In this document: piece by piece, positions 1 through 6,656 of the stretch
How positions within the stretch are numbered: the stretch's first letter is position 1
Layout of the letters: each line of letters opens with the position of its first letter
NCBI GenBank assembly: GCA_001799275.1
Contig: MGTE01000045.1
Coordinates: 549-45,445 of the forward strand
Direction of reading: 5' to 3'
Length of the DNA: 44,897 nt
Source of the DNA: Deltaproteobacteria bacterium RIFOXYD12_FULL_57_12
GTDB lineage: Bacteria; Desulfobacterota; Desulfobulbia; Desulfobulbales; BM004
Made by a program: the position numbers and the translations under genes
Notes under the pieces: generated by a model
Told to the model about the DNA's origin: nothing
Databases searched by the model: none
The model's input: the letters and a program-made list of their open reading frames with translations, nothing else

Positions 1-1
1 C

Positions 2-517
2 TTGAGCGCTCTCGGCATCAAGCATGTGGGCGAAGAGATCGCGGCCCTGCTGGAATCCCACTTTCAGAATCTTGACGCCCTGGCCGGGGCGACCCGGGAC
101 GAATTGCTGGAAATTGAAGGTATTGGCGAACAGATCGCCGGCAGCATCTGCGAGTTTTTCAAGGAGCCCCGGAACAAAACCTTGCTGGCCAGCCTGCAGG
201 AGCTGGGGGTTACGTGCACGGCAGGACCCGACCAGAGCAGCGGCGCCTTGGCCGGCCAGGTTTTTCTCTTCACCGGCACCCTCGCCGCCTTTTCCCGCGA
301 CGAGGCCAAGGCCCGGGTCAAGGCACTGGGCGCGCAGGTGGCCTCGACGATCAACCGGAAAATCACCCATGTGGTGGCGGGCGACAAGCCGGGAAGCAAG
401 GTGAAAAAAGCGGCGGAACTGGGCCTGGCGATCCTCAACGAAGAGCAGTTCAAAAGGCTGCTGACGCCGGTTGTCCAGGCTGCCGGAAGTAGACCACGGC
501 AGTTGTCGATGTTTTAG
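2..517 (+). CDS. ligA: NAD-dependent DNA ligase, C-terminal part
   Basis: This is the C-terminal part of bacterial DNA ligase LigA, which seals nicks using NAD+. The window begins inside the gene, so the catalytic and OB-fold domains lie upstream. The first 50 or so visible residues carry helix-hairpin-helix repeats (GIKHVGEEIA and IEGIGEQIAGSI). Residues about 80-160 form a BRCT domain (the stretch from GQVFLFTGTL to THVVAGDKPGSK). The protein ends in QLSMF. The acylphosphatase gene begins 25 bp downstream on the same strand. The family assignment is secure because the HhH-BRCT order is typical of LigA. Confidence 0.93.
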   Translation: MSALGIKHVGEEIAALLESHFQNLDALAGATRDELLEIEGIGEQIAGSICEFFKEPRNKTLLASLQELGVTCTAGPDQSSGALAGQVFLFTGTLAAFSRDEAKARVKALGAQVASTINRKITHVVAGDKPGSKVKKAAELGLAILNEEQFKRLLTPVVQAAGSRPRQLSMF

Positions 518-542
518 AAAAAGGGTGCCGGGAGAAAGACCC

Positions 543-824
543 ATGTCGCAGAAACGTGTACACGTTGTTGTGGAAGGCCGGGTACAGGGGGTTTATTTCC
601 GGGCCTACACCCAGGAGGAAGCAATCAGGCTGGGCCTTTCCGGCTGGGTCCGCAACCGGCCCGATGGTTCGGTCGAGGCCGTGGCCGAAGGAGATGCCGA
701 GGCCGTGGCGCGCCTGCTCGATTGGTTCTGGCAGGGTTCACCCTTATCCCTGGTCTCCCGGGTGCGGGTAAACGAAGAGGCGCCGATCGGCGAGACAAAA
801 GGCTTTGAGATTCACTATGGCTGA
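543..824 (+). CDS. acyP: acylphosphatase
   Basis: Small cytosolic enzyme of 93 residues that hydrolyses acyl phosphates such as carbamoyl or acetyl phosphate. The family signature GRVQGVYFR is at residues 12-20 and contains the catalytic Arg20. The catalytic Asn38 lies in GWVRN. The length matches the family norm of 90-100. The reading frame is open upstream to 471, inside ligA, but the ATG at 543 is preferred: it follows a GGGAGA ribosome-binding site and starts the conserved fold. It is probably co-transcribed with ligA. Confidence 0.93.
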   Translation: MSQKRVHVVVEGRVQGVYFRAYTQEEAIRLGLSGWVRNRPDGSVEAVAEGDAEAVARLLDWFWQGSPLSLVSRVRVNEEAPIGETKGFEIHYG

Positions 825-884
825 GATACCGACCTGCCGGGCCGGCCTAAAAAAAAATCAATGCCCGCCTAACGGTGAACAGGG

Positions 885-913
885 TTGACAATTTCATCAC
901 TCTACCGTAGAGT
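885..913 (+). promoter_or_regulatory. promoter with overlapping inverted repeat
   Basis: A perfect -35 TTGACA at 885-890 is followed after 17 bp by TAGAGT at 908-913. A perfect 7-1-7 inverted repeat, ACTCTAC-C-GTAGAGT, occupies 899-913 and covers the -10. It would therefore suit a repressor operator. The transcript would lead into the zinc-ribbon gene at 985. No regulator family is recognised from the half-site. Confidence 0.55.
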
Positions 914-984
914 AGCGAGCCGTTCACAAAAATTATTTCGGCTGTTACCTCCCAACCTCCAACATTAAAAAATATCCATAATCC

Positions 985-1221
985 GTGATCGCCATTCAAA
1001 GCAGTAGACACATAATTTGCCCGGAATGCGGCAATGACAAGGAATTTCTGGAGGTTGCCGAGGGGGCGGTTCTCACCACCCGCTACATCCAGAACAGTGA
1101 CGGCAGTTTCAGCCAGGAGCTAGACGACTCACAGATCCTCGGCGAGGTGAAATTCTACTGCGGCGAGTGCGGGGAAGACCTCACCCAGCATTACAGCCGC
1201 TTTCTTGAAATGCTGTTTTAG
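985..1221 (+). CDS. small zinc-ribbon protein of unknown function
   Basis: A 78-residue protein with two CxxC pairs, CPEC at 12-15 and CGEC at 59-62, spaced as in a zinc ribbon. The middle is acidic and polar and has no membrane segment. No specific family is recognised. The GTG at 985 is the only start that keeps the first knuckle with a short lead, but no clear Shine-Dalgarno sequence precedes it, so the start is uncertain. Support for a real gene comes from the promoter-like sequence 70 bp upstream and the hairpin just after the stop. It could be a nucleic-acid-binding or redox-sensing protein, but function cannot be read from sequence. Confidence 0.6.
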   Translation: MIAIQSSRHIICPECGNDKEFLEVAEGAVLTTRYIQNSDGSFSQELDDSQILGEVKFYCGECGEDLTQHYSRFLEMLF

Positions 1222-1228
1222 TACCTAA

Positions 1229-1267
1229 GAAATAATATTCTGCGCGTTTTTGGCAGAAAATTATTTC
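1229..1267 (+). terminator. 15-bp stem hairpin after the zinc-ribbon gene
   Basis: An inverted repeat pairs 1229-1243 with 1253-1267, with one mismatch in 15 and a 9-base loop. It lies 7 bp after the stop codon. It is A/T-rich and has no following run of T, so it may work poorly as an intrinsic terminator. It could protect the 3' end of the mRNA or be a further palindrome beside the mobile element that starts at 1299. Confidence 0.4.
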
Positions 1268-1298
1268 GTGAAGGTGCTTATCCCGTTTATCGGGGTTA

Positions 1299-1532
1299 GG
1301 GACTCAGAACATAGTAATATACCTGGATCGCGCCCGGATTGTCGGCATACGAACCTGCCGACGATTGACAGGGGTCAGATTTGGCTGGGCCGATTGAGCA
1401 CCCCAAGGGTATTTGCTGCGCGGCACAAAACCGCAGGCGTAGCAGCGCTGTCGAGGATTTTGCAATTAAGGCGCGGCCAAAGATGGGCCTGAGACGGGAT
1501 GCGTTATGGTATATTAGTATTTTCTGAGTCCC
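1299..1532. mobile_element. MITE-like element with 25-bp terminal inverted repeats
   Basis: A 234-bp non-coding stretch is bounded by terminal inverted repeats at 1299-1323 and 1508-1532. They begin GGGACTCAGAA and match at 23 of 25 positions by hand alignment. The trinucleotide TTA occurs directly outside both ends (1296-1298 and 1533-1535), as expected of a target-site duplication. Inside are a smaller hairpin (GTCGGCA at 1341-1347 with TGCCGAC at 1356-1362) and a GACAGGGGTCAG string. No transposase is encoded, so this is a non-autonomous element. The mobilising family is unknown. It fills most of the gap between the zinc-ribbon and ATP-grasp genes. Confidence 0.7.
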
Positions 1533-1554
1533 TTAACTGTCAAGGAGCCAAGAC

Positions 1555-2325
1555 TTGGGTGCCCCGCCACGGATCATCACGGACAACGACACACTCCGTG
1601 CCCAATACCACACCCTGACCAGTGGCGATATCGTCACTGGCCGCGTCCGCTTGAAGCCTGGCGAAGAACCGCTGCTCCTCGATCTGCTCGACCGGGGAGT
1701 TCTCCTGATTCCGTCGGCCCTGAGTCAACTGGCCAGTCGCCTGAAAAGCTTTCAGACCAAACTCTTTACTTCCTTCCTGCCACCGCTGACCCTGGCCATC
1801 CATGACCTGCACGAACTGACCGACGCCATCTCCGTCTACGGTAGGAAGGCAACCGAGAAGGTGGTGACCAAACACGACCGCCGCAACGCCGGCATGGGCG
1901 TCCACCTCTGGAGTTCGATCGAAGAGGTCTATACCCAGGCCTCCTTCGGCGTCATCCCCTTGCCGTTCGTGCTGCAGCCGTTTTATCCCGACTGCCGGGA
2001 CATCCGGGTCGTCATCCTCGATGGGTATGAAGAGGCCTACCAGCGTCACAACCCGCACAATTTCCGCAACAACCTCCACTGCGGCGGCAAAAGCGCACCC
2101 TGCGAACTGAGCCGAGCCCAGCGCGACCTCTGCCGGCAGGTCATGGAGCGGGGCAAATTCCCCTATGCCCATATCGACCTGATGGTCATGGCGGACAACA
2201 GCACCTTTCTGGGAGAGATAAACCTGCGGGGGGGAATTAAAGGGGCGAGTATCACCCCGGCGGAATATGGGACAAGAGTCGCGGCCATCCACCAAAAATG
2301 CCAGCAAGAGGCGCTGGCCGGCTGA
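1555..2325 (+). CDS. ATP-grasp family ligase-like protein
   Basis: A 256-residue protein with the layout of an ATP-grasp carboxylate-amine ligase, a group that includes RimK and glutathione synthetase. Visible parts are VVTKHDRRNAGMGV (ATP lysine and flexible loop, about 102-115), LPFVLQPF (hinge), DIRVVILDG (about 143-151), the HNFRNN segment followed by HCGG, and LGEINLRGG near residue 223 (metal-binding Glu and Asn). The substrate is unknown. TTG at 1555 is chosen because it is the first start after the mobile element ending at 1532 and follows AAGGAGCC at 1541-1548. The N-terminal pre-ATP-grasp domain is short, so truncation by the element is possible. A strong bidirectional terminator follows. 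Confidence 0.75.
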   Translation: MGAPPRIITDNDTLRAQYHTLTSGDIVTGRVRLKPGEEPLLLDLLDRGVLLIPSALSQLASRLKSFQTKLFTSFLPPLTLAIHDLHELTDAISVYGRKATEKVVTKHDRRNAGMGVHLWSSIEEVYTQASFGVIPLPFVLQPFYPDCRDIRVVILDGYEEAYQRHNPHNFRNNLHCGGKSAPCELSRAQRDLCRQVMERGKFPYAHIDLMVMADNSTFLGEINLRGGIKGASITPAEYGTRVAAIHQKCQQEALAG

Positions 2326-2359
2326 CTCGATTCTGGGTAGTTGCCTGCGACAAACGGAC

Positions 2360-2399
2360 AAAAAAGGGGGGAACAGGCAAACGCCTGCTCCCCCCTTTT
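2360..2399. terminator. bidirectional intrinsic terminator
   Basis: A run of A and six G (2360-2371) faces six C and four T (2390-2399) around a CAGGC-AAAC-GCCTG core, with one internal mismatch. It is T-rich on the exit side in both directions. It lies between the convergent ATP-grasp and dsrC genes and probably ends both transcripts. Confidence 0.85.
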
Positions 2400-2422
2400 C
2401 CATTCATTCTACTACAGACAAC

Positions 2423-2743
2423 TTATACGCAACCCGTCGGTTTCGGCAGGCCGGCCATTTTACAGGCTCCTTTGCCAGGACCAGAGGGGAAGAGTTCGTA
2501 GATTCTCTTCAGCGGGAAACCGGTGGTCTTGGAGAGGATACGGACCATCGGGGCGATGCCGTTCTTCTTATAGTATTCCTGAAGAGCATCGATAACCTTG
2601 CGATGCTCTTCGGTCAACTCAGTAATACCTTCGATGCTTTTTACGTAGTCAACCCACTCCTCGTTCCATTCGGTCATACCCTTTGCCAAGAAGCCGTCTT
2701 CATCAACTTCAAAGGATTTACCATTATGTTCGATCGATGCCAT
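2423..2743 (-). CDS. dsrC: DsrC sulfur-carrier protein
   Basis: A 106-residue DsrC/TusE/RspA-family protein. In sulfate reducers, DsrC carries sulfite-derived sulfur between dissimilatory sulfite reductase and the DsrMKJOP membrane complex as a trisulfide. The C-terminal arm holds both redox cysteines, Cys94 and the penultimate Cys105, 11 residues apart (GACK...TGCV). That pattern marks true DsrC; TusE and RspA lack one or both. The start is firm: AAGGAGGAA lies just upstream of the ATG. It stands alone, away from dsrAB, with its own promoter and terminator, which fits the high independent expression reported for dsrC in such organisms. Confidence 0.95.
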   Translation of the reverse strand: MASIEHNGKSFEVDEDGFLAKGMTEWNEEWVDYVKSIEGITELTEEHRKVIDALQEYYKKNGIAPMVRILSKTTGFPLKRIYELFPSGPGKGACKMAGLPKPTGCV

Positions 2744-2834
2744 GCTGTTCCTCCTTAAGATTTCAGAATATTATTGTTGATCCCACTCTGTTGCTTACAC
2801 GCATGTGATAGATACCTTATAAAATGAATACTGC

Positions 2835-2863
2835 TTCATAATATAGGCCGCAAGCTTTGTCAA
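2835..2863 (-). promoter_or_regulatory. probable dsrC promoter
   Basis: On the minus strand TTGACA (2858-2863) is followed after 17 bp by TATGAA (2835-2840), with an A/T-rich stretch downstream towards dsrC. An alternative -10, TATTAT, sits slightly closer. The leader to the ATG is about 85 nt. The exact -10 is uncertain. Confidence 0.5.
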
Positions 2864-2913
2864 CAACTCATTATCGTTTTTTTTTGGACGCCCGCCCTTC
2901 CCTTGCCGAGCGA

Positions 2914-3597
2914 CTATGCCACAATGCTTTGTAATCTATCAAAATCCTCGCCGGAAAAGGGGGGCGAGCAGCCAAATTCCGCCACCAATGTGGCACGAGG
3001 ATTGAAATTCTGCAACTTCAGACGAGTTGCAGTGGCCCGGTTCGGCCGCAGCTGGTCGGCCCAGTTGCCAATGTCATCTTCCGTGTGGAGCAGTGGCATT
3101 ACGGTCATGCGAAATTCATGGGCGATCCCGCTCTGCCGGATAAGGGAAATGGTTGCCGCAAGATGTTCGAGATTCACCGGGGTGCCGGCGCAGCGATTGT
3201 ATTTTTCCTGGTCAAGCGGGGCCTTGACATCCATGGCCACCATATCGACCAGGTCTTCGGCCAGCAGTTGAGCCAGCACCCGCGGCCTGGTGCCGTTGGT
3301 GTCCAGCTTCACGGCCCAGTTTTCGCGTTTCAGCCGCTGCAGCAGGCCGGGCAGTTCCCGGCTCAGGGTCGGCTCGCCGCCACTGACGCACACCCCGCCC
3401 AGCCACGCGCGGTATGGCGCCAGCCGCGCCAGAATCGCCTCGACGGGAATGTCGGGAAATTTCTCCGACTCGGTCACCAGCGAAGCGTTATGGCAGAACG
3501 GACACCGCAGGTTGCAGCCGCCCAGAAAGACAACCGCGCAGACCCGGCCGGGCCAGTCAACAAACGAGGTTTCGAGAAAACCCTTTATGCCGGACAC
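2914..3597 (-). CDS. nrdG: anaerobic ribonucleotide reductase activating protein
   Basis: A radical-SAM enzyme of 227 residues that installs the glycyl radical on NrdD. The cluster motif CNLRCPFC (Cys28, Cys32, Cys35) binds the 4Fe-4S cluster that cleaves S-adenosylmethionine. GGEPTLS is the SAM-binding motif and LDTNG follows. The N-terminus (GFLETSFVDWPGR) is typical of the NrdG/PflA class. The start is GTG, with no strong Shine-Dalgarno sequence. It lies 25 bp after the glutaredoxin-like gene, so translation is probably coupled in the nrdD-grx-nrdG operon. Confidence 0.94.
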   Translation of the reverse strand: MSGIKGFLETSFVDWPGRVCAVVFLGGCNLRCPFCHNASLVTESEKFPDIPVEAILARLAPYRAWLGGVCVSGGEPTLSRELPGLLQRLKRENWAVKLDTNGTRPRVLAQLLAEDLVDMVAMDVKAPLDQEKYNRCAGTPVNLEHLAATISLIRQSGIAHEFRMTVMPLLHTEDDIGNWADQLRPNRATATRLKLQNFNPRATLVAEFGCSPPFSGEDFDRLQSIVA

Positions 3598-3622
3598 GAT
3601 AATGCCATACGCAGAAAAACCA

Positions 3623-3937
3623 TCAATTCATGCGACACTGGCCGGATTCGCAGCCCGGCCGGGGGCTCGGCGGCCGAAAAACAACACCATACTGGATGGC
3701 CCGCCTGGTGAGCAGATGCTCGATCCGGCCGAAATCGGCCTCGGTGGAACTGTCGTCCAGCACCAGAACCGGCAGGTTCTTGCGGGCTACTTCCACCAGG
3801 CTGTGCCAGGCCAGATGCGCCAGGGCGCTCGAATTGGTATCGTCCAGCACCTCGACGCGCACCTCCATGGCCGCCAGATTGAACTGCCTCTTCAGCCGTG
3901 CGCAACGCACGCAGTCGTCCTTGGTAAACAGCGTCAT
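3623..3937 (-). CDS. glutaredoxin-like protein in the nrd operon
   Basis: A 104-residue thioredoxin-fold protein. The N-terminus MTLFTKDDCVRC has the glutaredoxin/NrdH-like CxxC (Cys9, Cys12), followed by a beta-alpha-beta core and LPVLVLDD, where the cis-proline loop is expected. A GGAGGAAA ribosome-binding site supports the ATG. The position between nrdD and nrdG suggests it supplies electrons to the class III reductase, or reduces cysteines in NrdD or NrdG; this is inference. The tail carries a second cysteine pair, CESGQC (Cys96, Cys101), unusual for a plain glutaredoxin. Confidence 0.85.
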   Translation of the reverse strand: MTLFTKDDCVRCARLKRQFNLAAMEVRVEVLDDTNSSALAHLAWHSLVEVARKNLPVLVLDDSSTEADFGRIEHLLTRRAIQYGVVFRPPSPRPGCESGQCRMN

Positions 3938-4014
3938 TTTCTTTTCCTCCGTTCCTTGTTACAGCAGGAGCCGGGGCAGACGAGGGGGGGGAACGCCTGC
4001 CCCTGGCTCCCCGA

Positions 4015-6165
4015 TTACGCCTCTGCCCCTGTCCCGAACTGGTTGACGTTCCGGTAGCGGTCCCGCAGTTCGGCGAGTTTCCCCTTGTTCCAACTCGACA
4101 CCTTGGTGAAATAGCCCGTGATCCGGGTGATGCCGTCTACATGCGCCGAGCCGCAGGAGGCGCATTTTTCCCGCAGGCCCCGGCTCGTCCGGCCGCAATC
4201 CAGACAGGAGGTGAACTCCGGCGAAAAGGCCACCTGGTCGTTCTGGGTGTGCCGGAAAATATTGATCACGAAGGAGGCCAATGCCTCCTTGTCGGGTCGG
4301 GCCTCGCCCAGCCAGATATGGGTGAGGGAGCCGGCCTCGATCAGCGGATGGAACAGTCCCTCCCGCAGAACCCGGTCAATGGGATTCATGACCGCACCCA
4401 CGTTAAAGAGGGTCGAATTGGTATAATAGACGTCACCAGTTTCAACATTGCCCTGCAGCACCGGGCGGGCCTGCTCTCGAAAATGGGCCATGTCCAGCTT
4501 GGCGAAGCGGTAGGCCGTGCTCTCGGCCGGCGTCTGCTCGAGCACGAAGCGCATGCCCGCCTCTTCGCTCAGCTTCCGGCAGAGAAGATTCATGTGGGCA
4601 ATAACCTTGAGCCCGAACTTCATGGCCTCGTCGGAGGCGTGAATCTCCTGGCCCATATGAACCCTGACCAGTTCGTTTAAGCCAACCATGCCGATTAAAT
4701 AGGTGCAGCGGTGCAGCCGCAGATAGGCCTGGCCGTCCAGCTGCATGGCCAGCAGGGAAAGGGGGCCATTCTCGCCGTGAGCCATGAGTTTTTCAATGAA
4801 TTTCTTTTTCTGCTCGTGGCCTTTAACCGCCAGCATCATCCGTTCGGTCAGCAGGGAGAAGAGTTCGGTGTCATCGCCCTTGGCTCGGTAGGCCAGGCGC
4901 GGCAGGTTGATGGTGATGTTCTGCAGGGCTGAATAGCGCATGCGCCAAGGCTTCTTGGCATCCTCGAAATCCGAGGCTTCCAGCTTGAAACTCAACCGGC
5001 AGCACTCGGAAATCTTGGCGGTGTCACCCCGGTCAAAGACAAAATAGGTGTTGCCCTTGTCCGCCGCCACGTCGCAGATGTGGTGCAGGAAATCCATGTG
5101 GCCGGCGGTCTGGAAAAACTTCTCGGTGATATGGACGAGCGGCTTGGGAAAGAAGAACGGCCGGCCGCTGGCATCGCCCTCTTTATAGACATCGAACAGG
5201 GCCCAGGCAAACCGCTGCGCCTGCTTTTCGTATTCCCGGTAGGTCTTGCCGGTATATTTGCCACCCGGTCCGATGGCCGGCACATCTTCAAAATGTTTGG
5301 GCACCTCCCAATATATATTGATATCGGAAAAGATCGCCTGGCCGCCCCTAGCCACGGCCTGCTGGGAAAATTCGAAAATAAGCATCTGGGCAAGCTGTCT
5401 TACCTGCCGGTCGCTCAACTCCTCAAGATACGGCGCATAGAACAGATTGACCGCATCCCAGCCGATGGCGCCGGCAAAATGGCTCTGCAGGGCCGCGGCG
5501 AATTTAACCATATGGGCCAGAAGCACCTCGGCATGCTTGGCCGGCGCCGCCATGGACAAGGCATGGGGCAGATTGAGACCGAATTTCTTGATGTACTCGA
5601 GAGACTGGCCGGAACAGTAGGGCCGGTCAATAAAGCCCAGATCGTGCATGTGCAGATCGCCGCTCAGATGCGCATCGGCCACCTCGGGAGAAAAGACATG
5701 GAGCAGGGCGTATTCCTTCTTGATGCCCTCGGCCAGGGTCAGGTTGGTGGCTTCGGGGCCGTGTGGCACATTGGCGTTTTCCTTGTTGGGGTGGACCAGA
5801 AGCTGGTCCACGTCGTAGAGCGGTACGCCAAGCCGGGTGTGCATGCGGCGGGCCTGCTCCAGGCCAAGCTCCAGCAGCTTGGCATTCACCAATTCCCGGA
5901 TCAGCGGGCCGGTGACGGTCTTAATCTTGCCGCTCGCCACGGTCTGCTCAACCTCCAGGCTGATCCGCTCGGCAGTATCCAGATCGACAAAGGTCTCACG
6001 CAGCAAGGCGTCAACGATCCGCTGCCGGTTCCAGCCAGTCATGTCCTCCTGGGAGGTCCGGACAAAGAGAGCAAGATCCGTGGGATCGCCCTGGGCCTGG
6101 ATGCTGCCTGTTGTTGTAACGCCTTTCGTCTTTTCCTCCGCCTTGATCGGCATCACCAGCCCCAT
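4015..6165 (-). CDS. nrdD: anaerobic (class III) ribonucleoside-triphosphate reductase
   Basis: A 716-residue oxygen-sensitive glycyl-radical enzyme that makes deoxynucleotides. The N-terminus (about 25-125) is an ATP-cone, the allosteric domain. The catalytic barrel follows and includes the cysteine-containing SECCRLSF segment. The C-terminus has the zinc site (Cys654, Cys657, Cys668, Cys671) and the radical loop RITGYF, with Gly684 as the radical residue. The frame is open to 6375, but the ATG at 6165 is chosen because it follows GAGGAGGGG at 7-8 bp and everything upstream is promoter sequence. It is the first gene of an operon with the glutaredoxin-like gene and nrdG, preceded by two NrdR-box-like palindromes. 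Confidence 0.95.
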   Translation of the reverse strand: MGLVMPIKAEEKTKGVTTTGSIQAQGDPTDLALFVRTSQEDMTGWNRQRIVDALLRETFVDLDTAERISLEVEQTVASGKIKTVTGPLIRELVNAKLLELGLEQARRMHTRLGVPLYDVDQLLVHPNKENANVPHGPEATNLTLAEGIKKEYALLHVFSPEVADAHLSGDLHMHDLGFIDRPYCSGQSLEYIKKFGLNLPHALSMAAPAKHAEVLLAHMVKFAAALQSHFAGAIGWDAVNLFYAPYLEELSDRQVRQLAQMLIFEFSQQAVARGGQAIFSDINIYWEVPKHFEDVPAIGPGGKYTGKTYREYEKQAQRFAWALFDVYKEGDASGRPFFFPKPLVHITEKFFQTAGHMDFLHHICDVAADKGNTYFVFDRGDTAKISECCRLSFKLEASDFEDAKKPWRMRYSALQNITINLPRLAYRAKGDDTELFSLLTERMMLAVKGHEQKKKFIEKLMAHGENGPLSLLAMQLDGQAYLRLHRCTYLIGMVGLNELVRVHMGQEIHASDEAMKFGLKVIAHMNLLCRKLSEEAGMRFVLEQTPAESTAYRFAKLDMAHFREQARPVLQGNVETGDVYYTNSTLFNVGAVMNPIDRVLREGLFHPLIEAGSLTHIWLGEARPDKEALASFVINIFRHTQNDQVAFSPEFTSCLDCGRTSRGLREKCASCGSAHVDGITRITGYFTKVSSWNKGKLAELRDRYRNVNQFGTGAEA

Positions 6166-6247
6166 TCCGCCCCTCCTCTGTCGTTCTTCCAAAGAAAACT
6201 CCGCTGCCGGACACCAGCAATCGCGAAGCGCCCTTGCCTGCACAAAA

Positions 6248-6263
6248 ACACAACATATTGTGA
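6248..6263 (-). promoter_or_regulatory. NrdR-box-like site 1 (proximal)
   Basis: The palindrome CACAA-CATA-TTGTG (6249-6262) resembles the 16-bp NrdR box, whose consensus is roughly ACACWATATATWGTGT. It lies downstream of the predicted -10 of the nrdD promoter. Its centre is 32 bp from that of site 2, three helical turns, the phasing reported for tandem NrdR boxes. Confidence 0.7.
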
Positions 6264-6273
6264 TGTAAAAAAA

Positions 6274-6302
6274 TAGATACCCCCTATATAGTGGGTTGTC
6301 AA
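6274..6302 (-). promoter_or_regulatory. nrdD promoter
   Basis: A perfect TTGACA on the minus strand (6297-6302) is followed after 17 bp by TATCTA (6274-6279). The -10 match is weak, common in repressed promoters. NrdR-box-like site 2 fills the spacer, so a bound repressor would block RNA polymerase directly. Confidence 0.6.
6279..6296 (-). promoter_or_regulatory. NrdR-box-like site 2 (distal)
   Basis: The palindrome ACCCCCTATATAGTGGGT has a CTATATAG core and matching ACCC/GGGT arms. It is a variant of the NrdR box lying between the -35 and -10 of the nrdD promoter. NrdR, a zinc-finger ATP-cone repressor of ribonucleotide reductase genes, normally binds two such boxes together. The nrdR gene is not in this window. 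Confidence 0.7.
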
Positions 6303-6526
6303 CGACTATTTTCCCCAGCGTACCACGGCGTCCGGTACTGCAAAAAACCGGGGCGCGGCTGGATATTGCGCACAACCCAGGCCATTACGCCGGCCGTCCT
6401 TATGTTCCGGCAAGTTTTTTCAGTAGCCAAGGAAGATTCGTTTGGGTATTTTGGCAGGGATTCGTATTCGTGACTGCCAGGGGCCGGTGGCAGACATGGC
6501 TGCGGCTGTTGAGCGAGACGGCTAGA
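6303..6526. other. non-coding stretch upstream of the ppiD-side repeat
   Basis: This lies between the nrdD promoter and the partial dispersed repeat. Short frames here have no family resemblance and no ribosome-binding site. A short inverted repeat, TGCCA with TGGCA, occurs near 6476-6493. Nothing else is recognised. Confidence 0.4.
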
Positions 6527-6634
6527 CCGTTAGGCAAGAAATGGCCGCCTCGGCAAGGCCCAAGCCGGCCTCATCTTGTAATTTCCCACAACTAATAGAC
6601 TAAACACCTACAGACTATCCACCTGAGTAGTTAC
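6527..6634 (+). repeat. dispersed MITE-like repeat, left-truncated copy A
   Basis: This 108-bp segment aligns without gaps to 43130-43237, with 94 of 108 identical bases by hand count. The right two thirds are almost invariant (for example CTCATCTTGTAATTTCC and GACTAAACACCTACAGACT). It ends in the right terminal repeat (CTACAGACT...GTAGTTAC). The left terminal repeat seen in copy B (43101-43128) is missing. The element ends 7 bp before the ppiD ribosome-binding site, so it forms the immediate leader of ppiD. Confidence 0.75.
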
Positions 6635-6656
6635 AAAAAAAGGAGCTATTTTTGCC

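Noticed and set aside
1250-1492. 80-residue plus-strand frame
   Set aside because: It lies across the MITE-like element, includes its left terminal repeat, and has no ribosome-binding site or family resemblance.
1540-2403. 287-residue minus-strand frame
   Set aside because: Antisense of the ATP-grasp gene, ending in the shared terminator.
5080-6276. 398-residue plus-strand frame
   Set aside because: Exact antisense of nrdD; low-complexity composition typical of the reverse of a GC-rich gene.
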